A DNA stretch of 64,000 nucleotides from assembly GCA_017512985.1 (NCBI GenBank), contig JAFWEJ010000007.1:1-64000 (forward strand), given 5' to 3'. Each line of letters begins with the position of its first letter. Within the stretch, counting starts at the first letter, position 1. Below, piece after piece: positions 14,691-22,728 of this stretch. Position numbers and translations under genes: made by a program. The DNA comes from Clostridia bacterium. GTDB taxonomy: Bacteria > Bacillota > Clostridia > Christensenellales > Aristaeellaceae. The notes under the pieces were generated by a model, which saw nothing but the letters and a program-made list of their open reading frames with translations, was not told the origin of the DNA and searched no databases.

Positions 14691-15541
14691 TAACCCTTGG
14701 TACCTCCCCTCGACACGCCCGCCATGATCTTTTTCCGGAATATCAGGAACAGCACAATCAGCGGTATGCTGATCACGACCACCGCGGCCATCATCGCCGG
14801 GGTGTTTTCCCGTCCGAATCCGTTCTCCCGGATCTCCTGGATGCCGTTCGATACCAGGAAATAATTCGCGTCGTAAGTAATCAGCCGCGGCCAGACATAA
14901 CTGTTCCAGCATTCAATCACCTTCAGGATGACGATCGTCACCACCGTCGGCTGGCAGATAGGAATCATCACCTTCACCAGGTACTTCAGGTCCGAGGTGC
15001 CGTCGACCTTTGCCGCCTGGTACAGTTCGTCCGGGATTGCCTCAAAGTTTTCCTTCAGCAGGTAGATATAGAACACGCTGGTCACTGAAGGCAGGATCAG
15101 GCCCAGGTAGGTGTTCCTCATATTCCAGTTGACGATCGTCACATAGTTGGTGATGATCACCAGCTCCGTGGGGATCATCATCAGGCTCAGGAACAGGGCA
15201 AAAACGGCGTTCCGGCCCTTGAACTGCAGCCGGGCGAACGCAAAAGCGGCCGGAATGATTACCAGCATCATCAGTCCCGTCGTTGCCACGGTAAAGATCA
15301 GGGTGTTCAGGAAATAACGTCCCAGCGGCACCGCTTCAAAGGCGCTCGTATAGTTTTCGAGCGTCGGGTTTACCGTAATGAACCGGGGAATATATTCGCT
15401 GTTGTAGGACGCGAAACTCTTCAGGCTCGTCAGGACCATCCAGTAGAACGGGAACAGCACGATCAGCGCCCAGACGACGAGGAAGAAATAGATCAGCGCC
15501 CTGGAAAAACTTGCGCTCTTTTTCTCTATCATCTTTCCCAC
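14690..15541 (-). CDS. Sugar ABC transporter permease (MalG type)
   Basis: A 283-residue inner-membrane permease with six predicted helices. The cytoplasmic EAA loop is YQAAKVDGTSDLKYLVKVMI (about 180-199), which contacts the ATPase. The N-terminal KSASFSRALIYFFLVVWALI and WMVLTSLKSFASYNSEYIP fit the MalG/CUT1 subfamily. It lies 1 base after the partner permease and before the binding protein. The stop codon touches a heptamer array. Confidence 0.93.
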   Translation of the reverse strand: MGKMIEKKSASFSRALIYFFLVVWALIVLFPFYWMVLTSLKSFASYNSEYIPRFITVNPTLENYTSAFEAVPLGRYFLNTLIFTVATTGLMMLVIIPAAFAFARLQFKGRNAVFALFLSLMMIPTELVIITNYVTIVNWNMRNTYLGLILPSVTSVFYIYLLKENFEAIPDELYQAAKVDGTSDLKYLVKVMIPICQPTVVTIVILKVIECWNSYVWPRLITYDANYFLVSNGIQEIRENGFGRENTPAMMAAVVVISIPLIVLFLIFRKKIMAGVSRGGTKG

Positions 15542-15542
15542 C

Positions 15543-16436
15543 TCACATATACTGGACCTTGTTCTTGCTGAAGGTCAGGTTGATATAGGTGATGGTGAAT
15601 ACGATGGCAAAAAGGATCAGCGCGGCGGCTGCGGCATAGCTCGGATATCCGCCGCTGTCCCCGTACAGCATGTCATACACATAACCGACGATCGTGTTCA
15701 TCCCGGCGGCGTTCAGGTTCGTGCCGAACAGGGCGACCTCGTCGCTGTATGCCTTGAACGCGCCGATGAATCCGGTGATGATCAGGTAGAATACCGTCGG
15801 GCTGATCATCGGCAGCGTGATCTTCCGGAAAATCCGTCCGCTGGTCGCTCCGTCCACCTTGGCCGCTTTGTAGTAATCCTGGTTCACGCTGGCCAGCGCG
15901 CTGGTGAGGATCAGGATCTTGAAGGGCATGACCACCCAGATGGTATAGAAGCACATAACGAACATCTTTGCCCAGTACGGTCCCTCAATGAAGTCCACTC
16001 CGGTCCCGCCGAACTTGCTGATCAGCAGGTTCACCATGCCGTCCGTATAGGCTGTCTTTTTGAACAGGATCATGAACACCAGGCCTACGGCCAGCGTATT
16101 TGTCACATAGGGCAGGAAATAGATTGTCTGGAAGGCGTTCCGCAGCGTCTTGACGGAACTGAGTCCCAGGGAGATCAGGAGCGCAAATCCTGTGCTCAGC
16201 GGCACCGTGATCGCCACGATGATGAACGTGTTCTTCAGGGCCTGCACGAAATACGGGTCGCTCAGGACATAGCGGAAATTGCCTAACCCGACGCCGGTAA
16301 AGCTCTGGCTGGCAAAGTTGTAATTCTCTTCCACGGAGTATACGCACACGTCAATCAGCGGGTACACCATAAACACGCCGAGGAAAAGGGTCGCCGGCAG
16401 CAGGTACAGCCAGGCTTTCAGGTTGTTCTTTTTCAT
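15543..16436 (-). CDS. Sugar ABC transporter permease (MalF type)
   Basis: A 297-residue permease with six predicted helices, starting KKNNLKAWLYLLPATLFLG and carrying the EAA loop DYYKAAKVDGATSGRIFRKI (about 186-205). It forms the membrane channel with the MalG-type partner. Its ATG overlaps the stop of the upstream ATPase gene by 4 bases, so translation is coupled. Confidence 0.93.
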   Translation of the reverse strand: MKKNNLKAWLYLLPATLFLGVFMVYPLIDVCVYSVEENYNFASQSFTGVGLGNFRYVLSDPYFVQALKNTFIIVAITVPLSTGFALLISLGLSSVKTLRNAFQTIYFLPYVTNTLAVGLVFMILFKKTAYTDGMVNLLISKFGGTGVDFIEGPYWAKMFVMCFYTIWVVMPFKILILTSALASVNQDYYKAAKVDGATSGRIFRKITLPMISPTVFYLIITGFIGAFKAYSDEVALFGTNLNAAGMNTIVGYVYDMLYGDSGGYPSYAAAAALILFAIVFTITYINLTFSKNKVQYM

Positions 16437-17518
16437 ACGCGTTCCTCGCTCTCTTTGTCGAACAGGAACACTTTATACGGCTTCAGCCGGAAGCGGACCG
16501 TCTGCTGGCCGGGCGCAAACTTGTTCTCGGAGGATACAATGGAGCGGATGCACCGGCCCGTCATCTGCGGATGGGTGGATACGACGCTCACATCGCGGCC
16601 CATCACCTCCACCCGGTCCATATTGCAGGTAAACGGCCCGTTTTCATCCGGGATGAAGCCTTCCGGCCGGATGCCGACCCATACAGGCATATCCTTTCGC
16701 CCGGGAACGTCCAGCACGGCCTCATCGCCGATATACAGCTTTTCGCCTTTCACTTCGCCGTGGAACACATTGATCTGCGGCGTACCGAGGAACTGCGCGA
16801 CAAACAGGTTCGCCGGTTCGTCGTACACGTCCTGCGGCTTGCCGATCTGGTGCACCACGCCGTCCTTCATTACGATGATCAGGTCGCTGATACTCATGGC
16901 TTCTTCCTGGTCATGCGTCACGAAGATCGTGGTCACGCCGGTATCCCGCTGGATCCGGCGGAGCTCCTCCCTGGTCTGCAGCCTCAGCCGCGCGTCCAGG
17001 TTGCTCAGCGGTTCGTCCAGCAGCAGGACCCTCGGAACCTTCACCAGGGCCCGGGCGATCGCCACGCGCTGCTGCTGTCCGCCGGACATTTCCTTCGGCT
17101 TGCGTTCCATCAGGCCGTCAATCTGCACCAGCTTCGCGGTTTCCACCGCCTTTTGGTGCATGGCCTCTTTGGACATCTTCTGGGCGCCCTTCAGGTTCTG
17201 CAGCGGGAAGATGATGTTCTCCTCCACCGTCAGGTGCGGATACAGCGCGTAGTTCTGGAACACCAGGCCGACTCCCCGCTCTTCCGGCGGCAGGTTGGTC
17301 ACGTCCTCGTCCCCGAAATAAATCTTTCCCTGCGTCGGGGTCTCCAGCCCGCTGATCAGGTTCAGCGTGGTGCTTTTCCCGCAGCCGCTCGGCCCCAGCA
17401 GGCCGATCAGCTGCCCGTCCGGGATCTCAAAGTTGAAATTGTTCACGGCGATGACTTCCGCGCCTTTTTTATTCCTGGGCGGAAAACGTTTTGTCAGGTT
17501 TTCGAGCACAACTTTCAT
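16433..17518 (-). CDS. Sugar ABC transporter ATPase (UgpC/MsmX type)
   Basis: A 361-residue ATPase that powers the adjacent importer and may serve other sugar importers. Walker A is GPSGCGKSTTLNL (about 43-55), the signature EMSGGQQQRVAIARAL (about 142-157), Walker B VLLLDEPLSNLDA (about 162-174) and the switch His lies in VTHDQEEA. The C-terminal 120 residues are the OB-like regulatory domain of the MalK/UgpC group. The start at MKVVLENL is preceded by AAGGAAG; the frame is open far upstream but that part overlaps the promoter. It is the first gene of the importer operon. Confidence 0.93.
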   Translation of the reverse strand: MKVVLENLTKRFPPRNKKGAEVIAVNNFNFEIPDGQLIGLLGPSGCGKSTTLNLISGLETPTQGKIYFGDEDVTNLPPEERGVGLVFQNYALYPHLTVEENIIFPLQNLKGAQKMSKEAMHQKAVETAKLVQIDGLMERKPKEMSGGQQQRVAIARALVKVPRVLLLDEPLSNLDARLRLQTREELRRIQRDTGVTTIFVTHDQEEAMSISDLIIVMKDGVVHQIGKPQDVYDEPANLFVAQFLGTPQINVFHGEVKGEKLYIGDEAVLDVPGRKDMPVWVGIRPEGFIPDENGPFTCNMDRVEVMGRDVSVVSTHPQMTGRCIRSIVSSENKFAPGQQTVRFRLKPYKVFLFDKESEERV

Positions 17519-17553
17519 GGCATCCGCTTCCTTTCGAGTATCCTTCCGCGTAC

Positions 17554-17583
17554 TTGTGCGGACCGGATCGGATGATGTATACT
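17554..17583 (+). promoter_or_regulatory. Candidate promoter of the O-antigen-ligase-like gene
   Basis: TTGTGC, 18 bases, TATACT on the plus strand, 60 bases before the GTG start. Confidence 0.45.
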
Positions 17584-17595
17584 TGTTTTGCTTTG

Positions 17596-17624
17596 ATTTT
17601 ACCATATCAGCGATTGAAAAACAA
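17596..17624 (-). promoter_or_regulatory. Candidate promoter of the sugar importer operon
   Basis: TTGTTT, 17 bases, TAAAAT on the minus strand, about 80 bases before the ATPase start. Confidence 0.55.
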
Positions 17625-17642
17625 CGGAAAGGAGGAACTGCC

Positions 17643-19022
17643 GTGCAGTCAGAACAGCCGAAATACCAGATCGGCATGACAGTCTCCGCCTGCCTGTGGC
17701 TGGGCCTCTTTCCGCTTCTCCAGGGCGGCACCTATGCCCGCATTACCAACGACAAGTGGTTCATCATGCTGGTTCTCACCGCCTTCACTTTCCTGTGCTT
17801 CCTGGCCGGCCTGATTCCCCCGGACCATGCCGTTCCGGCCGGAGCCGCAGGCGGAGCGGGAAAATCTCCCCGCACAGGCATTTCACACAACAGGCTCATC
17901 TCCCTCATCCTTGCCTCAGCCCTCCTCCTCTGGACCGTCGTTTCCTGCCTGTTCAGCGGTTACGGCCCGGATACCTGGTGGCTTGGCGGGTCAGCCCGTT
18001 ACGAAGGGCTCGCGACCCAGCTTTGCTATTGCGTCCTGTTTGCCTGTTTCTTCTTTTCCCGGGTCAGCCTGAAGCCTGTGCTGCTTTCCGCCGCCGCCGG
18101 CGTGACGGTCTTTTTTGTCATCGTCCTCCTCCAGCGGCACGGCGTCAATCCCCTGGGCCTGTATCCGTCCGGCAGGAGCTTTGAACAGAATCCGGAGTTC
18201 CAGGGCACCATCGGCAATGTCGATATGGGTACCGGCTATCTCCTGCTTCTTGCCGGCCTGTTCCTTTACGGTATCCTGCGTTTTTTCATTTCGTCCGAAA
18301 CCTTCTGGCTTTCGTTCCGGACGAATGTGAGGAATCTCCGCCCGCGGTCATTCCTCCTGATCATCGCTTATTCCGCCGCCCTCATCCTCACCGTTTACCT
18401 CATCGTCACCATGAACGTCCAGTTCGGCGCGGTTTCCCTTGCCGTGCTTTTCCTTTTCACCCTGCTCCGTTTCATCCCGAAAAAGCGGCGCCTGCCCGTC
18501 CTGCTTTTCGTGATCCTCCTTGTGCTGCTCGCGGTCTGGTTCTGGCCGGGCAGCAGCGGCGGCGTCTGGGAACTGCATGAGATCCTTCACGGCCGCGGAC
18601 GGCTTTCTTTCGGAAGCGACCGCGTCGCGGTATGGCTGTACAGCCTCCGCCTGGCCGGAGAAAGCCCGTTTCTGGGCGGCGGATCCGGCACCTTTGCTTA
18701 CCGGTTCAACCAATATATCGCGGACCGCGGACTGGTGGTCCCGAATGAGCAGGACGGCCGGAAGCTGCCGGATTATTTTGACAATCCGCACAATGAATAC
18801 GTTGCCCAGCTGACGGATCACGGCCTTCCCGCGCTGCTTCTTTTCCTGGGGCTTTTGTTCTTTGCCGTCTTCCGCCGTCACGACGGCTGGTTCCCGCTGC
18901 TCACTCCCTGCTCCGCCGCGGTGCTCTGCTATGCGGTCCAGGCCTTCTTCTCCTTCTCCGTCTGTATCGTCGCACCCATGTTCTGGGTTCTCCTCGGCCT
19001 GTCCTTTACAGAGCAGGAATAA
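17643..19022 (+). CDS. O-antigen ligase/polymerase family membrane protein (Wzy_C)
   Basis: About 459 residues with 10-12 predicted membrane segments and the Wzy_C pattern late in the chain: a periplasm-type loop with FGSDRVAVWLYSLRLAGESP, GGGSGTFAYRFN and DNPHNEYVAQLTDHGLPALL (about 325-400). Proteins of this family join or polymerise polysaccharide units on lipid carriers at the outer face of the membrane, here probably for capsule or wall polymers. The start is a GTG 7 bases after AAAGGAGG. The frame is open about 90 codons upstream but that lies inside the divergent ATPase gene. No other glycan genes are next to it, so the polymer is unknown. Confidence 0.85.
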   Translation: MQSEQPKYQIGMTVSACLWLGLFPLLQGGTYARITNDKWFIMLVLTAFTFLCFLAGLIPPDHAVPAGAAGGAGKSPRTGISHNRLISLILASALLLWTVVSCLFSGYGPDTWWLGGSARYEGLATQLCYCVLFACFFFSRVSLKPVLLSAAAGVTVFFVIVLLQRHGVNPLGLYPSGRSFEQNPEFQGTIGNVDMGTGYLLLLAGLFLYGILRFFISSETFWLSFRTNVRNLRPRSFLLIIAYSAALILTVYLIVTMNVQFGAVSLAVLFLFTLLRFIPKKRRLPVLLFVILLVLLAVWFWPGSSGGVWELHEILHGRGRLSFGSDRVAVWLYSLRLAGESPFLGGGSGTFAYRFNQYIADRGLVVPNEQDGRKLPDYFDNPHNEYVAQLTDHGLPALLLFLGLLFFAVFRRHDGWFPLLTPCSAAVLCYAVQAFFSFSVCIVAPMFWVLLGLSFTEQE

Positions 19023-19037
19023 TCAACCGGTCCAAAA

Positions 19038-19077
19038 CAAAAACTGCCCCGGATTATCCTGTCCCGGAGCAGTTTTT
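19038..19077 (+). terminator. Terminator after the O-antigen-ligase-like gene
   Basis: Stem AAAAACTGC-CCCGG against CCCGG-A-GCAGTTTTT, with the T-run flowing directly into heptamer array 6. Confidence 0.8.
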
Positions 19078-19152
19078 CATTGTGCATTATGCCTTGTTCA
19101 TTGTGCATTTTGCATTGTGCATTTTGCATTGTGCATTGTGCATTATTCATTG
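19078..19152 (+). repeat. Heptamer array 6
   Basis: Ten units in unbroken 7-bp phase with mixed forms (CATTGTG, CATTATG, CCTTGTT, CATTTTG, CATTATT). The last unit provides the TAA stop of the peptidoglycan-binding gene. Confidence 0.92.
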
Positions 19153-19559
19153 GCGATCGCCGCGTCGCTGTAAAGCACGCGCTGCGTTTCTTCCCCGGCT
19201 AGTCCGTCCGCGTCCAGGCCGTTCTTCTTCTGGAAGGCGATGACCGCTTCCCTGGTTCCAGGGCCGAACTGTCCGTCCACAGCATCCTTATAGTATCCGA
19301 GTGCCTGCAGCCTCTCCTGCAGTTTCCATACTTTTTCTCCCTGTGAACCGTTATGCAGGGCAGGCTCGGGCGTGATCTCCGCAGTCAGGTCCTTATCGCG
19401 CACCGTATCCGGAACCGGCGGCAGCGGCGTGGGCGTCAGGCTCATCTCCCGCTGCACTTCCTTGATCGTCGGGACCATATACGTTGCCAGCACGATACAC
19501 CCGGCCAGCAGCACCGCGATCCCGATGATCCCGGCAATCACTTTCGGATTCTTGTTCAT
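19143..19559 (-). CDS. Membrane-anchored peptidoglycan-binding domain protein
   Basis: 138 residues: one N-terminal membrane helix (VIAGIIGIAVLLAGCIVLA, about 7-25), a Pro/Thr-rich linker (LTPTPLPPVPDT) and a PG_binding_1 domain (about 75-135) with EKVWKLQERLQALGYYKD and the hallmark GQFGPGTREAVIAFQ. It should sit at the outer membrane face bound to the wall. LLAGC could be read as a lipobox, but the hydrophobic stretch continues after the Cys, so an anchor is more likely. It is 3 bases downstream of degV. Its last codons (NE, stop) come from a heptamer array. Confidence 0.85.
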   Translation of the reverse strand: MNKNPKVIAGIIGIAVLLAGCIVLATYMVPTIKEVQREMSLTPTPLPPVPDTVRDKDLTAEITPEPALHNGSQGEKVWKLQERLQALGYYKDAVDGQFGPGTREAVIAFQKKNGLDADGLAGEETQRVLYSDAAIANE

Positions 19560-19562
19560 TCT

Positions 19563-20408
19563 TTATTCTTTCCTCAAAAACATCAGTCCCAGCGTGTCCG
19601 GTCCGCAGTGCGTGCAGATTGTACATCCCGCCATGGCTTCCAGTACTTCCCGGAACAGGCCGTAGCTTTTCACCGTATCAATGGCGAAGCGCACCATTCC
19701 CTCCTCGCTGGGAGAATGAACCACAAACGCCCGCTGGAAATCGATGTTGCTGTCGTTCTCCAGAAGGTCCTCAATATAGTGCTTCAGATAGTGTTCATAC
19801 CGACCCCGGTACTTTTCTCCGGGCCGCATTTTCCCTTCCTGCACAACAATCGACGGGCGGATATGCAGCATTTTCGCTCCAAGCGCTTCAAGCCCGGTGC
19901 AGCGGCCGCCCCGGCGCAGATAGTCGATCGTCCGCACCACAAAGCTGCTGTTTACCAGACCGGTCTTCGCCTGCAGCGTCTCCGCAATAGCCCTGCCGTC
20001 TTCCGCGCCTTCCCGGATCATCCGGATCCCCTCAAGTACAAGCAGTCCGCTTCCGGTTGAAAGGTTCCGGCTGTCCACCACAAAAACGTTGTCCATTTCC
20101 CGGCTGGCTTCCGTCGCGTCGCTGTAGCAGGATGAAAACCCGCTGCCCAGGCAGATATGCACCAGCTGGTCGCAGTTCTTCATCTGTTCTGTAAAGAACT
20201 CCCTGTATTCATAGGTGTTCACAGCTGCGGTCCGGACGGCTTTTCCCGCCTCCGCCGCGCGGAAGATATCCCGGGGCGTCACGTCCACACCGTCGTGGAA
20301 CACTTCCCCGTCAATGATCACGCTCAGCGGAACCACGCCGATGCCGTACTTCCGGATCAGCTCCGGCGTCAGGTCGCAGGTGCTGTCCGCTGTCATTCTG
20401 ATCTTCAT
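19563..20408 (-). CDS. DegV family fatty-acid-binding protein
   Basis: 281 residues of the DegV family, known to bind fatty acids and in FakB members to present them to a fatty acid kinase. Typical motifs are MTADSTCDLTPELI (about 4-17), GVVPLSVIIDGE, DGVDVTPRDIF and the Ser-containing HICLGSGFSSCYSDA (about 84-98), and later RGGRCTGLEA. The length is normal. No FakA partner is visible nearby. It is cotranscribed with the small wall-binding protein. Confidence 0.92.
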   Translation of the reverse strand: MKIRMTADSTCDLTPELIRKYGIGVVPLSVIIDGEVFHDGVDVTPRDIFRAAEAGKAVRTAAVNTYEYREFFTEQMKNCDQLVHICLGSGFSSCYSDATEASREMDNVFVVDSRNLSTGSGLLVLEGIRMIREGAEDGRAIAETLQAKTGLVNSSFVVRTIDYLRRGGRCTGLEALGAKMLHIRPSIVVQEGKMRPGEKYRGRYEHYLKHYIEDLLENDSNIDFQRAFVVHSPSEEGMVRFAIDTVKSYGLFREVLEAMAGCTICTHCGPDTLGLMFLRKE

Positions 20409-20471
20409 TCAATCACCTTTCAGATTTCCCGGCTTTCTTCAGGATGGAACGCCCCCGCCGCAGCGGGTATT

Positions 20472-20512
20472 TTATCTCTCTTCCCGGAAATAACTCAGCC
20501 CCAGGCTTGCCG
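20472..20512 (-). pseudogene. Duplicated 3' end of a permease gene
   Basis: This 41-bp stretch encodes ASLGLSYFREER and stop on the minus strand, the same peptide as the end of the permease gene at 20645. It differs by a few mostly silent bases. It is a remnant of a second permease gene copy or a duplicated target next to an inserted element. Confidence 0.75.
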
Positions 20513-20520
20513 GCGGGCGA

Positions 20521-20600
20521 AGCTCTGCCGACCGCCAGTGGCGGATATTTCGGCAGAGCTGAGGTCATCCGAAAGGGAGTGAGCTCCACAGTGTGGAGTC
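20521..20600. repeat. Cluster of strong palindromes in the degV-permease gap
   Basis: Two nested inverted repeats: AGCTCTGCCG...CGGCAGAGCT (20521-20560) enclosing CCGCC-AGT-GGCGG, then CTCCACA-G-TGTGGAG (20584-20598). No gene is visible in 20513-20644. It could be a small non-coding RNA, a miniature element or a compound terminator. Confidence 0.55.
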
Positions 20601-20644
20601 ACGACCATTGAGGATGCGGAAGAATCAGCCGCCGAATACTACGC

Positions 20645-21598
20645 TTATCTCTCTTCCCGGAAATAGCTCAGTCCCAGGCTGGCCGGAGGCTGATTCTCTC
20701 TTTTGTTCCGGATGCTGGAAATGATCAGGACCAGGATGGTCACCACATAAGGCAGCATCTTGAGCAGCGGCGTCGTTGCCATGGTCACCTTGATCCAGCT
20801 GACGTTCGTAATGAATCCGCCCAGTGAGAACAGCACGCCGAAAACCGTGGATCCGATGATCGTCATATGCGGCCGCCACAGGGCAAAGATGACCAGCGCG
20901 ATGCTCAGCCATCCAAGCGCTTCCACGCTCAGGTACGCCTCCTGGGAAACCATGTAGTCTATGATGTAGTAAAAACCGCCCAGCCCGGCGATCCCGCTGC
21001 CGATGCAGGTTGCAAGGTACTTGTACCGGGTCACGTTAATGCCCACCGCATCGGCCGTCCCGGGATTTTCGCCGACGGCCCGCAGCTGCAGGCCGACCCG
21101 CGTCCGGAACAGCACCCAGCTGCTCACCAGCGCCACGATGATCGCCAGGAAGAACAGCACACCCAGCAGCTGAAGGCTGTTCTTCTCCGCCGTAAAGGGC
21201 CAGTGGAAATAATCCCTGGTATTGGCGAGATAGAGCACGGGATCCAGCTTGCTGAAGATAACCTTGGACAGGCCGACGCCGAAAGTCGTCAGCGTCAGGC
21301 CGGTCACATTCTGGTTTGCCCGCAGTGTAATCGTCAGGAAGGAATAGATCATACCGCTGAGAACCGCAAAAACGAATGCGCCGATGATGCCCAGCAGCAC
21401 AACCGGCACAGGGGGCAGGTTGCTTGCTCCGATTGTGTTCAGCATCAGGCAGCCGCCCGCAGCCCCCATGCACATGATGCCGGGAATGCCCAGGTTCAGG
21501 TGTCCGGCTTTTTCCGTCAGGATTTCACCGGTAGAACCGTAAATAAATGTCGCGCCGAACGCCAGGGAATCGATCAGAAAGTTCAGCCAGATATTCAT
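20645..21598 (-). CDS. Nucleoside ABC transporter permease (BmpC/NupQ-like)
   Basis: A 317-residue permease of the branched-chain/ribose-type family with 8-9 helices, second of two permeases of the BMP-type importer. Typical regions are FGATFIYGSTGEILTEKAGH (about 14-33) and LNLGIPGIMCMGA, the signature GENPGTADAVGINV (about 177-190), and the cytoplasmic YKYLATCIGSGIAGLGG. Its ATG overlaps the stop of the partner permease by 4 bases. The last codons are duplicated 173 bases downstream. Confidence 0.92.
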   Translation of the reverse strand: MNIWLNFLIDSLAFGATFIYGSTGEILTEKAGHLNLGIPGIMCMGAAGGCLMLNTIGASNLPPVPVVLLGIIGAFVFAVLSGMIYSFLTITLRANQNVTGLTLTTFGVGLSKVIFSKLDPVLYLANTRDYFHWPFTAEKNSLQLLGVLFFLAIIVALVSSWVLFRTRVGLQLRAVGENPGTADAVGINVTRYKYLATCIGSGIAGLGGFYYIIDYMVSQEAYLSVEALGWLSIALVIFALWRPHMTIIGSTVFGVLFSLGGFITNVSWIKVTMATTPLLKMLPYVVTILVLIISSIRNKRENQPPASLGLSYFREER

Positions 21599-22728
21599 TT
21601 GACGGCCCCCTTCCCGGCTTCCGCCCGGCCGTGTCGGCCGCGGAAATGAATCTCATAGTTAATAAAGAATTCACTGGCGATAATAAAGAACAGCACAATG
21701 CCTACAATGACGTTCGGCAGTGAGTTGTCCACGCCGAAGTCCTGGCTGATCTGGCTGGCGCCCTGGTTCAGCATCTGGATCAGCCCGGCGGTCAGGATCA
21801 TGGCCAGGGGATTGAACTTGCCCAGCCAGGCCACCAGAATACCGGTGAACCCCTGTCCGCCTACGGAATTTGTCGTTACAGTCTGGTCCGACCCCGCCGC
21901 GATCAGGTAGCCGGACAAGCCGCACAGCGCGCCGGAGAGGATCATCGTCCGGATGATGACCTTTTTCTCATTGATACCGACGTACTGGGCTGTCCGGACG
22001 CTCTCGCCCACCACGTTGATTTCATAGCCGTGCTTGGTGTAGTTCAGGTAGATATACAGTCCGATGGCCAGCAGGAGTGCAACCAGGATGATCACCGTTT
22101 GTTCGTTGTAGATGATCGGCAGCTTGCCGTTCTTCAGCTTGCCCAGGGAAGAGGACCCGCTCGGCACCCAGATGACCAGGAAATAAGACACCAGGAAGGT
22201 CGCCACATAGTTCATCATCAGGGTAAACAGGGTCTCGTTCGTCCCCCATTTCGCCCTGAACAACGCCGGGATTGTGGCCCAGACAATACCGGAGGTCAGC
22301 GCCGCAAAGAACATCAGGATCAGCAGGATCCACTCCGGGATCTTCCCGCCCAGGTAAAAGTCCACCGCGATCGCGCCCAGCACGCTTACCAGCGTCTGTC
22401 CCTCGCCGCCGATGTTCCAGAACCGCATCCGGAACGCGACCGTCAGCGCCAGCGAAACGCACAGCAGGATGGATGTGTATTTCAGGTACTTCCAGATTTT
22501 ACGGCTTGTGGAAAAGGATCCGCGGATAAACGTCTGGTAAAATTCCCCGATGCGTTCCGGTTTCTGCTGTAATTTTTCGATCAGCAGGAATGCGGCGATT
22601 CCGCACACCAGCAGGCCGAGGATAACGGCAATAATGCGGATCGCCCATGCTTTGCCGGCGGAGATGGAGGATCGCTTGCTCAGGTGGATCAGCGGTTCCC
22701 GGGTTTCGCTCTTCTGGCTCTTGCTCAC
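21595..22728 (-). CDS. Nucleoside ABC transporter permease (BmpB/NupP-like)
   Basis: A 377-residue permease with a polar N-terminal extension (about 1-25), then 8-9 helices. It has the family segments FWNIGGEGQTLVSVLGAIA (about 107-125) and VVGESVRTAQYVGINEKK (about 240-257), plus GGQGFTGILVAWLGKFNPLA. It forms the membrane pore with the adjacent permease and overlaps the ATPase gene by 4 bases. Confidence 0.92.
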   Translation of the reverse strand: MSKSQKSETREPLIHLSKRSSISAGKAWAIRIIAVILGLLVCGIAAFLLIEKLQQKPERIGEFYQTFIRGSFSTSRKIWKYLKYTSILLCVSLALTVAFRMRFWNIGGEGQTLVSVLGAIAVDFYLGGKIPEWILLILMFFAALTSGIVWATIPALFRAKWGTNETLFTLMMNYVATFLVSYFLVIWVPSGSSSLGKLKNGKLPIIYNEQTVIILVALLLAIGLYIYLNYTKHGYEINVVGESVRTAQYVGINEKKVIIRTMILSGALCGLSGYLIAAGSDQTVTTNSVGGQGFTGILVAWLGKFNPLAMILTAGLIQMLNQGASQISQDFGVDNSLPNVIVGIVLFFIIASEFFINYEIHFRGRHGRAEAGKGAVK

